64,000 nt of DNA. Source: Kingella negevensis. Lineage in GTDB: Bacteria > Pseudomonadota > Gammaproteobacteria > Burkholderiales > Neisseriaceae. Below, one piece after another: positions 55,227 to 64,000 of the stretch; the first letter of the stretch is position 1, and each line of letters begins with the position of its first letter. The stretch lies in assembly GCF_030177895.1 (NCBI RefSeq), contig NZ_CP123448.1, positions 868,001 through 932,000 on the forward strand, written 5' to 3'. A program made the translations under genes and the position numbers. The notes beneath the pieces are model-generated. The model saw only the letters and a program-made list of their open reading frames with translations. It did not search any database and had not been told where the DNA came from.

Positions 55227-57320
55227 ATGACTATGAAAGTAAATTCAATTAAAACTTTATCTGCTATAGCATTAGGCTTATTTATTCAATCTGCGCACGC
55301 AGGTAACATCACAGACATCAAAGTTTCTGTATTACCCAATCAACAACGTGTTATTAAATTGCAATTTGATGAAAATGCAGTAGAACCAAGCGGATTTATT
55401 ACTGCAACACCTGCGCGTATTGCTTTAGATTTTCCTTCTACTGACATTAAAGTTGCTCAATCATCACTTTCATTTAACGACCAGCTGTTAAATCAAATCA
55501 TTGCAGCACAAGGTAATGGGCACTCACGTGTATTGTTAGGTTTATCGAAAGAGGGTCAATATAATACTGAAGTGAAAGGTAATGAAGTATGGGTATATCT
55601 AAGTGAAGCAGAATCAACCAATTCTGCTGCATCTGCAATTTCTTCACCTGTTACAAAAAATACCACAAGCACAGTAACAGCTCCTGTAGCCTTTAACATT
55701 GATTTCCATAAAGGTTCTGCCAACTCAGGTGTGATTGAATATGCATCTAATTATACTGGACAGCCACAAATTAAACGACAAAATGATCGCTTAATCATCA
55801 CATTAAAAAATTACGCATTATCTACGCAAGACCAAAGAAATCTAGACGTAACAGATTTCTCTACACCTGTGCGTACTGTTTCTGCTAAACGTATTGGTAA
55901 CGATACTCAAATTACCATTCGCAACCAAGGTACATGGGAATATAAATTAACAGGAAAAGCAAATCGTCAAACTGTTCAAATTATTCCTAATAAAAATATT
56001 GCGTCATCAGGCATTGGGCAGCGTCAAGAAAATAAAACCTTTACAGGTAAAAATATTTCTTTAGATTTCCAAAATGTTGATGTACGTACAGTATTACAAA
56101 TTTTAGCTACTGAATCTGGCATGAACATTGTTGCAGGTGATAGCGTTCAAGGTAAAATGACATTATCTTTAAAAAATGTTCCATGGGATCAAGCATTAGA
56201 TTTGATTTTGGATGCGCGTAACTTAGATATGCGTCGTGTAGGTAACATTATTAATATTGCACCACGTGCAGAATTATTAGAAAAAGATAAAGACGAATTA
56301 AAAGCGAAAAGAGAATTAGATGAATTAGGTCCATTGATTTCTCAAAGCTTCCAACTGAAATATAAAAATGTTGAAGAATTTAAAACAATCCTGAAGCTTG
56401 AAGATTCTAATAATAGAGATGGCAAATCTATTTTAACTAGCCGTGGTAGTGCATTAGTTGATCCAGCAACAAATACTTTGATTATCACAGATACTCAATC
56501 TGTTATTCAAAAATTTGTTAAATTAATTGAGGAATTGGATGTTCCAGCTCGTCAAGTAATGGTTGAAGCACGCATTGTCGAAGCTGCAGATGGTTTTTCA
56601 CGTGATTTAGGTGTTAAATTTGGTTTCTCTCGTGCAGGTAACACGGGCTGGGGCTCAACTTGGGGAAATGGTTTAAATAACGTGAATGCAGGTACTGGTA
56701 GAGGAGCTAATAGCGGTATCATTACTAGCCCTAATATTTCTATGAGCGCAGCTTCTCCAACTAGTTCCATCGCAATTGTGAAAGCAGTTGCATCTGGAGC
56801 ATTAGGTTTAGAACTTTCTGCTTCAGAACAAGATAACCGTACCAAAACAATTTCAACTCCACGCGTTTTAACGCAAGATCGCCAAGAAGCTGAAATTAAA
56901 CAAGGCTATCAAGTTCCTTATACTACTCGTCAAGATAATACAGTAACAACAAGTTTTAAAGATGCTGTATTAAGCCTAAAAGCAACGCCACGTATCACAC
57001 CGGATAATAAAATTATTTTGGATATTGCTATCCAAAAAGATGCACCAAGTGATCGATATCAAAGTGCTCAAGGTGAACCTGGTTTAGAAACTAAATCACT
57101 TAAAACCCAAGCAATGATTGAAGATGGTGGTACCTTAATTGTAGGCGGTATTTATGTAGAAGAAGCATCAAATACTATTAAGAAAGTTCCTTTATTAGGT
57201 GACTTGCCAGTAGTAGGTAACTTATTTAAAGCACGCTCTCGCAGTGACAGCCGTAGTGAACTCCTGTTCTTCATCACCCCACGCATCATGGGCAGTGAAA
57301 CTAGCGTTCTTCGCTACTAA
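55227..57320 (+). CDS. pilQ: Type IV pilus secretin PilQ
   Basis: A 697-residue outer-membrane secretin. Signal peptide MTMKVNSIKTLSAIALGLF... ends at AHA; two AMIN-like domains (about 30-260) follow. The secretin N-domain LDFQNVDVRTVLQILATESG is at about 278, N1 near 375-450, and the secretin beta-barrel from about 445 to the end with the IEDGGTLIVGG loop. It is the pore for the pilus and for DNA uptake during transformation. The small-repeat block found in N. meningitidis PilQ is not present. Confidence 0.95.
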   Translation: MTMKVNSIKTLSAIALGLFIQSAHAGNITDIKVSVLPNQQRVIKLQFDENAVEPSGFITATPARIALDFPSTDIKVAQSSLSFNDQLLNQIIAAQGNGHSRVLLGLSKEGQYNTEVKGNEVWVYLSEAESTNSAASAISSPVTKNTTSTVTAPVAFNIDFHKGSANSGVIEYASNYTGQPQIKRQNDRLIITLKNYALSTQDQRNLDVTDFSTPVRTVSAKRIGNDTQITIRNQGTWEYKLTGKANRQTVQIIPNKNIASSGIGQRQENKTFTGKNISLDFQNVDVRTVLQILATESGMNIVAGDSVQGKMTLSLKNVPWDQALDLILDARNLDMRRVGNIINIAPRAELLEKDKDELKAKRELDELGPLISQSFQLKYKNVEEFKTILKLEDSNNRDGKSILTSRGSALVDPATNTLIITDTQSVIQKFVKLIEELDVPARQVMVEARIVEAADGFSRDLGVKFGFSRAGNTGWGSTWGNGLNNVNAGTGRGANSGIITSPNISMSAASPTSSIAIVKAVASGALGLELSASEQDNRTKTISTPRVLTQDRQEAEIKQGYQVPYTTRQDNTVTTSFKDAVLSLKATPRITPDNKIILDIAIQKDAPSDRYQSAQGEPGLETKSLKTQAMIEDGGTLIVGGIYVEEASNTIKKVPLLGDLPVVGNLFKARSRSDSRSELLFFITPRIMGSETSVLRY

Positions 57321-57341
57321 AAAACCTTAAACTAGGTTAGA

Positions 57342-57887
57342 ATGCCTACCATGAAAAACATGGTAGGCAATTTTTTTTTAATCGGATTGATGGGTGCAGG
57401 CAAGACTACACTCGGACATCAACTCGCTGATACATTAGGCTATTCATTCCACGATAGCGACCAAGAAATCTGCGAGCGAACAGGCGTGTCCATTCCAACC
57501 ATTTTTGAGCGAGAAGGCGAACAAGGTTTCAGGCTGCGAGAAGCAACTGTTATCCGCGATTTATGCCAACTCAACAACATCATCTTAGCCACAGGTGGTG
57601 GCGCAGTTTTACGCGAAGAAAACCAACAATGCCTCAAACAATCAGGCACAGTTATCTATTTACACGTGCAGCCTGAAACCCTATTTGAACGTATTCGCGG
57701 CGACCAAAATCGCCCACTGATTCAAGTAGAAGACCCATTGCAAAAGCTGCAAGACCTCTACACCCAACGCGACCCCATCTATCGCCGCACCGCACACATT
57801 ATCCTAGATATAGAACTTTCAGGCAGCCTGAAAACCTTTAACCAACTATTAGAAAGCATTGAAAATTATGCGCCAGTTAATCGTTGA
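57342..57887 (+). CDS. aroK: Shikimate kinase
   Basis: A 181-residue enzyme phosphorylating shikimate at the 3-OH. P-loop [15 protein letters not shown] is at about residue 15; the shikimate-binding [22 protein letters not shown] follows, and GGGAVL and RDQNRP-like RGDQNRPLI complete it. The first nine codons lie in a terminator-like hairpin (57343-57379), which is unusual. An alternative start at 57351 would also lie inside it. Its stop overlaps aroB by 20 bp, typical of the pair. Confidence 0.93.
   Translation: MPTMKNMVGNFFLIGLMGAGKTTLGHQLADTLGYSFHDSDQEICERTGVSIPTIFEREGEQGFRLREATVIRDLCQLNNIILATGGGAVLREENQQCLKQSGTVIYLHVQPETLFERIRGDQNRPLIQVEDPLQKLQDLYTQRDPIYRRTAHIILDIELSGSLKTFNQLLESIENYAPVNR
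57343..57379 (+). terminator. Terminator-like hairpin over the aroK start codon
   Basis: TGCCTACCATG and CATGGTAGGCA are perfect 11-bp complements with an A5 loop, followed by AT9. It would be a strong intrinsic terminator for the pil operon, but it contains the aroK start region, so it could act as an attenuator or block the ribosome site. Confidence 0.8.
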
Positions 57888-58950
57888 TACCCCATCACAC
57901 GCCTACCCCATTCACATCGGCAACGGCGTACTCAACAACTTCTCACTCTTGCAACCACACATCAGCAAAAAAGTAGCGATTGTCAGCAATACCACCGTAG
58001 CCCCGCTCTACATCGAATCCCTACACACCGTCCTAAAAAACAACCAAATCGAATACTTTGACATCATTCTGCAAGACGGCGAACAATACAAAAACCACGA
58101 ATCACTCAACCAAATCTACAACAGCCTACTGCAAAACCACGCCGACAGAAAAACCACCATCATCGCATTAGGTGGTGGCGTGATTGGCGACATGGCAGGA
58201 TTTGCCGCCGCCACCTATCAGCGCGGCATACCATTCGTGCAAATCCCCACCACATTACTCAGCCAAGTTGATTCATCAGTAGGTGGCAAAACCGCCATCA
58301 ACCACCCACTTGGCAAAAACATGATTGGCGCATTCTATCAACCCCAACTCGTATTAGCCGATTTAGACACATTAGACACGCTGCCTGAACGCGAACTCTC
58401 CTCAGGTATGGCAGAAGTCATCAAATACGCCATTTTAGACGATGCAGAATTTTTAACATGGCTAGAAAACAACATGGCAGCCCTGATGCAGCGCGACAAA
58501 GCCACACTCACCCAAGCCGTTTACCACTGCTGCCAAATGAAAGCCAACATCGTCGCACAAGACGAAACCGAGCAAGACATCCGCGCCCTACTCAATCTCG
58601 GACACACATTCGGACACGCTATAGAAACCGAAATGGGCTACGGCATATGGTTACACGGCGAAGCAGTCGCCGCTGGCACAGTATTAGCTTGCCAACTTTC
58701 TGAACAATTAGGCAGCCTGAAAACCACAGACACCGAGCGCATCAAAGCCATTTTGCGCCAAGCCAAATTGCCCGACACACCGCCCGTCTTCCCATTTGAA
58801 CGCTGGTTAGCCCATATGCGCCACGACAAAAAAGTTGCCAGCGGCAAAATGCGCTTCATCACATTAGCAGCATTAGGCAAAGCACAGCTCACCACCATTG
58901 AAGACGAGCAAATTTTAAAAACCGTATTATCAAATTATCTTCCCAAATAA
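57868..58950 (+). CDS. aroB: 3-dehydroquinate synthase
   Basis: A 360-residue enzyme that turns DAHP into 3-dehydroquinate using NAD and zinc. NAD-binding [21 protein letters not shown] and the [20 protein letters not shown] block are intact; zinc-binding residues are in [11 protein letters not shown] and the EXXXH of [16 protein letters not shown] 57868 ([14 protein letters not shown]) overlaps the end of aroK. Confidence 0.96.
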   Translation: MRQLIVDTPSHAYPIHIGNGVLNNFSLLQPHISKKVAIVSNTTVAPLYIESLHTVLKNNQIEYFDIILQDGEQYKNHESLNQIYNSLLQNHADRKTTIIALGGGVIGDMAGFAAATYQRGIPFVQIPTTLLSQVDSSVGGKTAINHPLGKNMIGAFYQPQLVLADLDTLDTLPERELSSGMAEVIKYAILDDAEFLTWLENNMAALMQRDKATLTQAVYHCCQMKANIVAQDETEQDIRALLNLGHTFGHAIETEMGYGIWLHGEAVAAGTVLACQLSEQLGSLKTTDTERIKAILRQAKLPDTPPVFPFERWLAHMRHDKKVASGKMRFITLAALGKAQLTTIEDEQILKTVLSNYLPK

Positions 58951-58969
58951 CGAAAGCTAGGACAAAACC

Positions 58970-59407
58970 ATGACACAAGAAACCGCCTTAGGAGCAGCCT
59001 TAAAAAACGCCGTGCAAACCATGAGCAAGAAAAAACAAACGGAAATGATTGCCGACTATATTTATAGCAAATACGAAGTTTTCAGCCGTTTCAAACCCCT
59101 CTCTATCGGCATTGAAAAAGACCTAGTAGAAGCCTTGCCACAGTTCGACCCAACACTGATTAATCGCGTGTTATCCAACCACTGCCGCCGACCAAAATAC
59201 ATCAAAGCCGTTGCGCGTGGTGGCAAACGCTTCAACTTAAACAATCGTTTCCACGGTGAAGTGAGCCCTGAAGAGCAACAACACGCCTTGTCGCACGAAG
59301 GCATTAAAGAAGCGATTGAAAAACAAGACGCTCGCCGCGCAGAAGCCGCACAAGCCCGCGCAGCCAAACAACAAGCCAAAGCAGCAGAAAAACAAGCTGC
59401 TGAATAA
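58970..59407 (+). CDS. proQ: ProQ/FinO family RNA-binding protein
   Basis: A 145-residue short ProQ as in Neisseria. The FinO-like domain spans about 30-110 (FKPLSIGIEKDLVEALPQFD; NRVLSNHCRRPKYIKAVARG, then RFNL). An Ala/Gln/Lys-rich helical tail (AEAAQARAAKQQAKAAEKQA) follows. It binds many small RNAs and mRNA 3' ends, adding a second global RNA chaperone to Hfq. It lies 19 bp after aroB. Confidence 0.92.
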   Translation: MTQETALGAALKNAVQTMSKKKQTEMIADYIYSKYEVFSRFKPLSIGIEKDLVEALPQFDPTLINRVLSNHCRRPKYIKAVARGGKRFNLNNRFHGEVSPEEQQHALSHEGIKEAIEKQDARRAEAAQARAAKQQAKAAEKQAAE

Positions 59408-59408
59408 T

Positions 59409-59449
59409 CAAAACGCAGCCTGAAAAATATTTTCAGGCTGCGTTTTGAT
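59409..59449 (+). terminator. DUS inverted-pair terminator of proQ
   Basis: AAAACGCAGCCTGAAAA pairs with TTTTCAGGCTGCGTTTT; strong perfect stem with T's. Confidence 0.85.
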
Positions 59450-59524
59450 TTCATTTTACAGTTGCTTACAACAAAACTTGCTAAAATTACTCTTCCTTAT
59501 TTAGACAACCAACAGGAAACCTCA

Positions 59525-60094
59525 ATGAAACAAACAATCAAAAAAATCGTTTTAGCCACCGTAATGAGCACCACCGCATTTGCTGCTCACGCCGAAACTC
59601 ACGCTGTGATTGAAACAAACATGGGCAACATCGAATTATCATTAGACGAAACCAAAGCCCCAAAAACCGTAGCCAACTTCGTGCAATATGCCAAAAGCGG
59701 TTTTTATAACAACACCATTTTTCACCGTGTGATTGACGGCTTTATAATTCAAGGTGGCGGTTTCACACCTGATATGCTAGAGAAACCAACCGCCAAAGCC
59801 ATCAACAACGAAGCAGATAACGGCTTGAAAAATACCGTTGGCACGATTGCCATGGCGCGAACCGCCGCCCCAAATTCAGCAACCAGCCAATTTTTCATCA
59901 ATACAGCAAACAATGATTTCTTAAATCACACTAGTAAAACCACGCAAGGTTATGGCTATGCTGTATTTGGTAAAGTTACCAAAGGCATGGACGTGGTTAA
60001 TAAAATTTCAAAAGTGCGCACAGGCAGCAAAATGATGCATCAAGATGTGCCAACGCAAACAGTGTTAATCAAACAAGTTCGCATTGAAAAATAA
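59525..60094 (+). CDS. ppiA: Peptidylprolyl isomerase, periplasmic cyclophilin
   Basis: A 189-residue cyclophilin with signal peptide [23 protein letters not shown]. The fold shows [20 protein letters not shown] (catalytic Arg), the [21 protein letters not shown] block and the [11 protein letters not shown] end. It turns peptidyl-prolyl bonds in the periplasm. ATG 59525 has AGGAAA upstream. It forms a pair with the following cytosolic cyclophilin, though a terminator lies between. Confidence 0.9.
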   Translation: MKQTIKKIVLATVMSTTAFAAHAETHAVIETNMGNIELSLDETKAPKTVANFVQYAKSGFYNNTIFHRVIDGFIIQGGGFTPDMLEKPTAKAINNEADNGLKNTVGTIAMARTAAPNSATSQFFINTANNDFLNHTSKTTQGYGYAVFGKVTKGMDVVNKISKVRTGSKMMHQDVPTQTVLIKQVRIEK

Positions 60095-60102
60095 CACTCA
60101 CG

Positions 60103-60136
60103 CAGCCTGAAAGACTTGAATTTTTTCAGGCTGCCT
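60103..60136 (+). terminator. Terminator between the two cyclophilin genes
   Basis: GCAGCCTGAAA and TTTCAGGCTGC pair over a loop of about 11 bases. Confidence 0.6.
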
Positions 60137-60179
60137 ATATTTTGTAACCTATCTTTAACCTGTCTATAAAGGACTCAAA

Positions 60180-60689
60180 ATGATTAAATTGCACACCAAT
60201 TTTGGCGTAATCGGTATTGAATTAGAGCACGAAAAAGCCCCAATCACAGCGGCAAACTTTGAACAATACGTCAAAGATGGTTTCTACAACGGCGTGATTT
60301 TCCACCGCGTTATCAAAGGCTTCATGATTCAAGGTGGCGGCATGGACGAAAACATGAACGAAAAAGACACCCGCGAATCGATTCAAAACGAAGCCAGTAA
60401 TGGTCTGAAAAACGACAAATACACTATCGCAATGGCGCGTACTTCTGCACCCCACTCTGCCAGCGCACAATTTTTCATCAACACCAACAACAATGATTTC
60501 TTGAACTACCGTTCAAAAGAAATGCACGGTCGTGAAGTGGTACAAGAATGGGGTTATGCGGTGTTTGGTAAAGTGGTTGAAGGTACTGACGTTGTGGACA
60601 AAATTGAAGGCGTGAAAACAAAAAGCCACGGTTTCCATGATGATGTGCCAACTGAAGCAGTAGTCATCACTAAAGCAGAAATCGTATAA
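60180..60689 (+). CDS. ppiB: Peptidylprolyl isomerase, cytosolic cyclophilin
   Basis: A 169-residue cyclophilin without signal peptide. [20 protein letters not shown] carries the catalytic Arg, and the block [19 protein letters not shown] follows. It is close to E. coli PpiB in length. The TAA at 60687-60689 touches the first base of a Correia-like element. Confidence 0.95.
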   Translation: MIKLHTNFGVIGIELEHEKAPITAANFEQYVKDGFYNGVIFHRVIKGFMIQGGGMDENMNEKDTRESIQNEASNGLKNDKYTIAMARTSAPHSASAQFFINTNNNDFLNYRSKEMHGREVVQEWGYAVFGKVVEGTDVVDKIEGVKTKSHGFHDDVPTEAVVITKAEIV

Positions 60690-60795
60690 ATAGTTGATTA
60701 AAATATCAATGATACTGCGTTGCCAAAGCCCTTATGTGCTACTTGCACACGGCAGGCTTTGTCGCCTTGCCTCATTTTCATTTTAACCAACTATA
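60689..60795. mobile_element. Correia-like miniature inverted-repeat element, copy 3
   Basis: A 107-bp unit with right end TATAGTTGGTTAAAATGAAA (read from the complement) and left end AATAGTTGATTAAAATATCA. The core has GCGTTGCCAAAGCCC and GGCTTTGTCGCCTTG, the complement of the block in copies 1 and 2 with changes. It begins at the ppiB stop and lies between convergent ppiB and pilU. Confidence 0.85.
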
Positions 60796-60796
60796 A

Positions 60797-60837
60797 AAAA
60801 AGCAGCCTGAAAACTTTTCAGGCTGCTTTTTTATTAC
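60797..60837. terminator. Terminator between ppiB and pilU
   Basis: AAAAAGCAGCCTGAAAA pairs with TTTTCAGGCTGCTTTTT between convergent genes. Confidence 0.8.
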
Positions 60838-60844
60838 AACTAAA

Positions 60845-62176
60845 TTACAAAACTTGCAAATCACGAACACGGTTAAAAATACCGTCTCGCTCTTTGCCAT
60901 CTTCCCAAAGATTAATTGCCAAGTTCAAATCGTTTACCGATTCGGCTTGTCTCAAGGCTTCTTCTTTGGTAATCAAACCTTCTTTATACAAATTCAACAA
61001 ATCTTGGTCGAATGTTTGCATACCATCGTTTTGAGAACGCGCCATTAAGTTGGAGCACTCCATCAATTCGCCTTTGAAAATAAAGTCTTGCATCGCAGGT
61101 GTATTCACCAACAAATCTACCACAGCGCGGCGACCGCCTTCTTTCAAACGCGCCAAACGTTGCCCAATAATCCCCACGGTATTCAACGCCAAATCCATCA
61201 AAACTTGTTGATGACGCTCTTCTGGGTAGAAGTTCATAATCCGTTCAATGGTTTGCACGGCGTTGTTTGCGTGAATCGTGAAAATACACAAGTGCCCTGT
61301 TTGCGCCAACTGCAAGGCGTATTCCATCGTGTGTTCATTACGCACTTCACCCACGCACACCACATCAGGCGCTTGACGCATAGCAGACTGAACCGCCATT
61401 GACCATGAATTGGTATCAATACCCAACTCGCGCTGTGTGAAAATACTTTTGATTGGCTTGTGCAAATATTCCACAGGGTCCTCAATGGTAACAATATGAC
61501 CTGCCGCGTGTTTATTGCGCCAGTCCAACATCGCTGCCATAGAAGTGGATTTACCCGAACCTGTCGCACCAGCCAAAATCAGCAAACCGCGCGGTTGCAT
61601 CGCTAAATCTTTCAAGCCTTGTGGCAAATGTAAATCGTCCACAGTCAAAATTTTAGTAGTGATGCGTCGCCAAACCATACCCATGCGACCTTGCTCGTGA
61701 TAGGCATTCACACGATAACGCGTTCCGTCAGATGATGAAACGGAATAGTTTAATTCCAGTTCTTGGTCAAAACGAGCGCGCTGGTCGGCGTTCATAGTTG
61801 AATACACCAAAATTTGCGTATCTTGCGGCGTGAGTGGTTTCAAAGGCACAGGTGTTAATTCACCGTTGATTTTAAAAGACGGTGGAAAACCTGCACTGAT
61901 AAAAATATCAGAAGCCTGACGTTTTTCACACTCTAACGACATGCGTTCCAGCAATGGATGCAAGCCTTTTCTCTGCGCCACTTCTGCTGTTGAAGCTGCA
62001 GCCGCTGCTTTTGCTGCTTGCGGATCATTTGGGTGCTGCTGCGCGTGAACAATCGCTTTACCTGCCGCGTGTGGCACAGGCTTTGGACCATTTTCGGGCG
62101 TAACCTGATAAGTGTTTACAAAGCCTTCCAACAATTGGGCTAACTCAGAAGAGGGATTTGAGTTTTGTTCTGACAT
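60845..62176 (-). CDS. pilU: Type IV pilus retraction ATPase PilU
   Basis: A 443-residue ATPase of the PilT family. Residues 1-65 form a Gln/Ala/Pro-rich extension (HAQQHPNDPQAAKAAAAAST) beyond usual PilU. Walker A is LAGATGSGKSTSMAAML, then IVTIEDPVEYLHKPIKSIF (Asp box) and CVGEVRNEHTMEYALQLAQTGH (Walker B, His box). It assists PilT in pulling pili back. It lies 28 bp downstream of pilT in the same operon. Confidence 0.93.
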   Translation of the reverse strand: MSEQNSNPSSELAQLLEGFVNTYQVTPENGPKPVPHAAGKAIVHAQQHPNDPQAAKAAAAASTAEVAQRKGLHPLLERMSLECEKRQASDIFISAGFPPSFKINGELTPVPLKPLTPQDTQILVYSTMNADQRARFDQELELNYSVSSSDGTRYRVNAYHEQGRMGMVWRRITTKILTVDDLHLPQGLKDLAMQPRGLLILAGATGSGKSTSMAAMLDWRNKHAAGHIVTIEDPVEYLHKPIKSIFTQRELGIDTNSWSMAVQSAMRQAPDVVCVGEVRNEHTMEYALQLAQTGHLCIFTIHANNAVQTIERIMNFYPEERHQQVLMDLALNTVGIIGQRLARLKEGGRRAVVDLLVNTPAMQDFIFKGELMECSNLMARSQNDGMQTFDQDLLNLYKEGLITKEEALRQAESVNDLNLAINLWEDGKERDGIFNRVRDLQVL

Positions 62177-62204
62177 GGCAACGCTCCTTTAAAAGAGAAA
62201 ACGA

Positions 62205-63251
62205 TTAGTTAATCATATCTGGGTTTTGTGCTTTAGAACGTGCGTCCGCCAAAGAAACGATGTTGCGGCGCACCAAGTCTTGCAAACATTGGTCAAGCGT
62301 TTGCATACCGTAGTTTTGACCTGTTTGAATGGTTGAGTTCATTTGCGCAATTTTGTTTTCACGAATCAAGTTACGAATCGCAGGCGTTGAAACCATGATT
62401 TCATGCGCTGCCACACGGCCTTTGCCGTCTTTGGTTTTCAGCAGCGTTTGCGCGATTACGGCACGCAATGATTCTGACAACATTGAGCGCACCATTTCTT
62501 TTTCGGCAGCTGGGAACACGTCGATAATACGGTCAATCGTTTTAGCGGCTGATGTGGTGTGCAAGGTACCGAACACCAAGTGACCTGTTTCGGCTGCAGT
62601 CAATGCCAAGCCGATGGTTTCAGGGTCACGCATCTCGCCCACCAGAATAATATCTGGGTCTTCACGCAACGCTGATTTCAATGCGTTGGCAAAGCTGTGA
62701 GTGTGTTCGTGCAATTCGCGTTGGTTTACCAAGCATTTTTTAGATTGGTGAACGAACTCAATTGGGTCTTCAATCGTCAAGATATGACCTGCGTGATTGT
62801 CGTTCACATAGTCCATCATCGCCGCCAAAGTGGTTGATTTACCAGAACCTGTAGGGCCTGTTACCAACACCAAACCGCGTGGGTTATCAGCAATTTTTTG
62901 GAAAATGCGCGGCGCTTTCAATTCTTCCAAAGTCAATACTTTGCTCGGAATGGTACGCAACACGGCTGCTGGGCCACGGTTAGTCGTAAACGCGTTCACA
63001 CGGAAACGCGCCACGTTTGGCAATTCAAACGAAAAGTCGGTTTCCAAGTTTTGTTGATAGTTTTTGCGTTGCAAGTCGTTCATGATTGAGCTAATCATGT
63101 TGCCAACATCTTCTGCGCTCATTTCTGGCAAGTTGATGCGGCGCACGTCGCCGTGGACGCGAATCATTGGAGGCAAACCTGCTGACAGGTGCAAGTCTGA
63201 TGCTTTGTTTTTCACGCCAAATGCGAGAAGGTCGGTAATTTGCATGCTCAT
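62205..63251 (-). CDS. pilT: Type IV pilus retraction ATPase PilT
   Basis: A 348-residue hexameric ATPase for pilus retraction, twitching motility and DNA uptake. Walker A VTGPTGSGKSTTLAAMM, Asp box ILTIEDPIEFVHQSK, Walker B LVGEMRDPETIGLALTAAETGHL and the C-terminal AIRNLIRE motif required for retraction are visible. Start MSMQITDLLAFGVKNKASDL; the family starts at the second Met or near. It precedes pilU. Confidence 0.97.
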   Translation of the reverse strand: MSMQITDLLAFGVKNKASDLHLSAGLPPMIRVHGDVRRINLPEMSAEDVGNMISSIMNDLQRKNYQQNLETDFSFELPNVARFRVNAFTTNRGPAAVLRTIPSKVLTLEELKAPRIFQKIADNPRGLVLVTGPTGSGKSTTLAAMMDYVNDNHAGHILTIEDPIEFVHQSKKCLVNQRELHEHTHSFANALKSALREDPDIILVGEMRDPETIGLALTAAETGHLVFGTLHTTSAAKTIDRIIDVFPAAEKEMVRSMLSESLRAVIAQTLLKTKDGKGRVAAHEIMVSTPAIRNLIRENKIAQMNSTIQTGQNYGMQTLDQCLQDLVRRNIVSLADARSKAQNPDMIN

Positions 63252-63338
63252 TGGGGTAAACCTTTTATTTTTAAAATGTTGTTAAATAAACCAGTATTTT
63301 AATCAACTTTCAGGCTGCATGAAAGCGGTTTGCTTAAG

Positions 63339-63375
63339 AAAAACCCATGTTTCAAATAGAAACATGGGTTTTGTT
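63339..63375. terminator. Intrinsic terminator between ilvE and pilT
   Basis: AAAACCCATGTTTC and GAAACATGGGTTTT are perfect complements over AAATA, with T's in both directions. It would end the ilvE transcript before pilT. Confidence 0.9.
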
Positions 63376-63397
63376 GCTTTTCAGGCTGCCTGAAAAA

Positions 63398-64000
63398 TTA
63401 ACCTACGTAAGTCAGCCAATGTTCATAATCCGCATTGCGACCTTCTACAATATCAAAGAATCGTTTTTGGATTTCAGTTGTCATTTCGCCGCGCTCGCCG
63501 ATACCGATTTGGCGATTGTCAATTTCACGGATTGGAGTAACTTCTGCCGCTGTGCCTGTGAAGAATACTTCGTCAGCAATATACAATTCATCTCGCGTAA
63601 TGCGTTTTTCTTGCACGTCCACGCCCATTTCACGCGCAATCATCATCACAGTTTTGCGTGTGATGCCATCCAAAGCCACGTCCAAAGCTGGTGTGTATAA
63701 CATGCCATCTTTCACGATAAAGATGTTTTCGCCAGAACCTTCAGTTACATAACCAGCCGCGTCCAACAAAATCGCTTCATCAAAACCGCCTTGTTTCGCT
63801 TCAGTATTTGCCATGATTGAGTTCATGTAGTTACCATTGGCTTTGGCTTTAATCATGGTTACATTTGGGTGATGGCGTGTGAAACTGCTGATTTTGCAGC
63901 GAATGCCTTTACGCATACCTTCTTCGCCCAAATAAGCACCCCAAGCCCATGCTGCCACAATCGCATTCACATCATCTTGTTGTGGCGCAACGCCCAATTT
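63398..64000 (-). CDS. ilvE: Branched-chain amino acid aminotransferase, partial (runs off the right edge)
   Basis: The frame continues to the window edge, giving at least 200 residues. The class IV aminotransferase pattern appears: KANGNYMNSIMANTEAKQGG, EAILLDAAGYVTEGSGENIF, and the PLP-binding part VFFTGTAAEVTPIREIDNR. The active-site Lys is in IKAKANGNY. It moves amino groups between glutamate and the ketoacids of Val, Leu and Ile. The N-terminus lies outside. Confidence 0.93.
   Translation of the reverse strand, partial: KLGVAPQQDDVNAIVAAWAWGAYLGEEGMRKGIRCKISSFTRHHPNVTMIKAKANGNYMNSIMANTEAKQGGFDEAILLDAAGYVTEGSGENIFIVKDGMLYTPALDVALDGITRKTVMMIAREMGVDVQEKRITRDELYIADEVFFTGTAAEVTPIREIDNRQIGIGERGEMTTEIQKRFFDIVEGRNADYEHWLTYVG

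Overview
The window looks like chromosomal DNA from a betaproteobacterium of the family Neisseriaceae. It is saturated with short repeats of the type CAGGCTGCCTGAA / CAGGCAGCCTGAA. These are the DNA uptake sequence (DUS) dialects known from the Kingella/Simonsiella/Alysiella side of the family rather than Neisseria sensu stricto. Gene order agrees with this placement: ponA diverging from pilMNOPQ-aroK-aroB, a pheS/pheT pair split by accessory genes, gmk-rpoZ-spoT, and pilT-pilU. Genus cannot be fixed from the sequence alone.

Layout. 1-600: a cut-off VirB1-like lytic transglycosylase gene, then an orphan 3' half of tRNA-Asn, which looks like the end of an integrated element. 600-12,300: prolyl oligopeptidase, rep, hfq, spoT, rpoZ, gmk, pyrG, tRNA-Pro, ihfA and a MerR-like gene, with a KAP NTPase remnant, a decayed IS630-type element and a Correia-like miniature element between them. 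12,400-14,400: a secreted-protein gene broken by a nested pair of IS5-family elements. 14,400-21,500: pseudaminic acid genes pseF/pseC, hemW, rdgB, prmA and rpsT. 21,500-25,600: an FNR-type promoter stranded in front of an IS copy, a truncated CheA-like kinase, a frameshifted CheY-like regulator, a TPR/GT41 glycosyltransferase and a roadblock-like protein. 25,700-31,550: pheS and pheT flanking an island with a HEPN/MNT pair, an RHH/PIN toxin-antitoxin pair and an Mrr-like endonuclease. 31,600-45,100: mntP, a DMP19-like protein, a lipid A acyltransferase, pntAB, two pseudogenes, a molybdate module (TOBE protein, modABC), RidA, a LysE-type exporter and metG. 45,200-49,800: DUF350 and SPFH/SHOCT membrane genes, a GNAT, tRNA-Ser, nlpD and a DAHP-synthase-like gene. 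49,800-64,000: ponA, pilMNOPQ, aroK, aroB, proQ, two cyclophilins, pilU, pilT and the 3' part of ilvE.

Functionally the window combines type IV pilus assembly (pilM-Q) and retraction (pilT, pilU) with envelope synthesis (ponA, nlpD, lipid A acylation), translation (pheST, metG, tRNAs) and RNA regulation (hfq, proQ). PseC and PseF make and activate pseudaminic acid for surface glycans. Much of the accessory content is decaying: at least six genes are broken by insertion, nonsense or frameshift. Most accessory modules are bounded by DUS or small inverted repeats, consistent with gain and loss by natural transformation.
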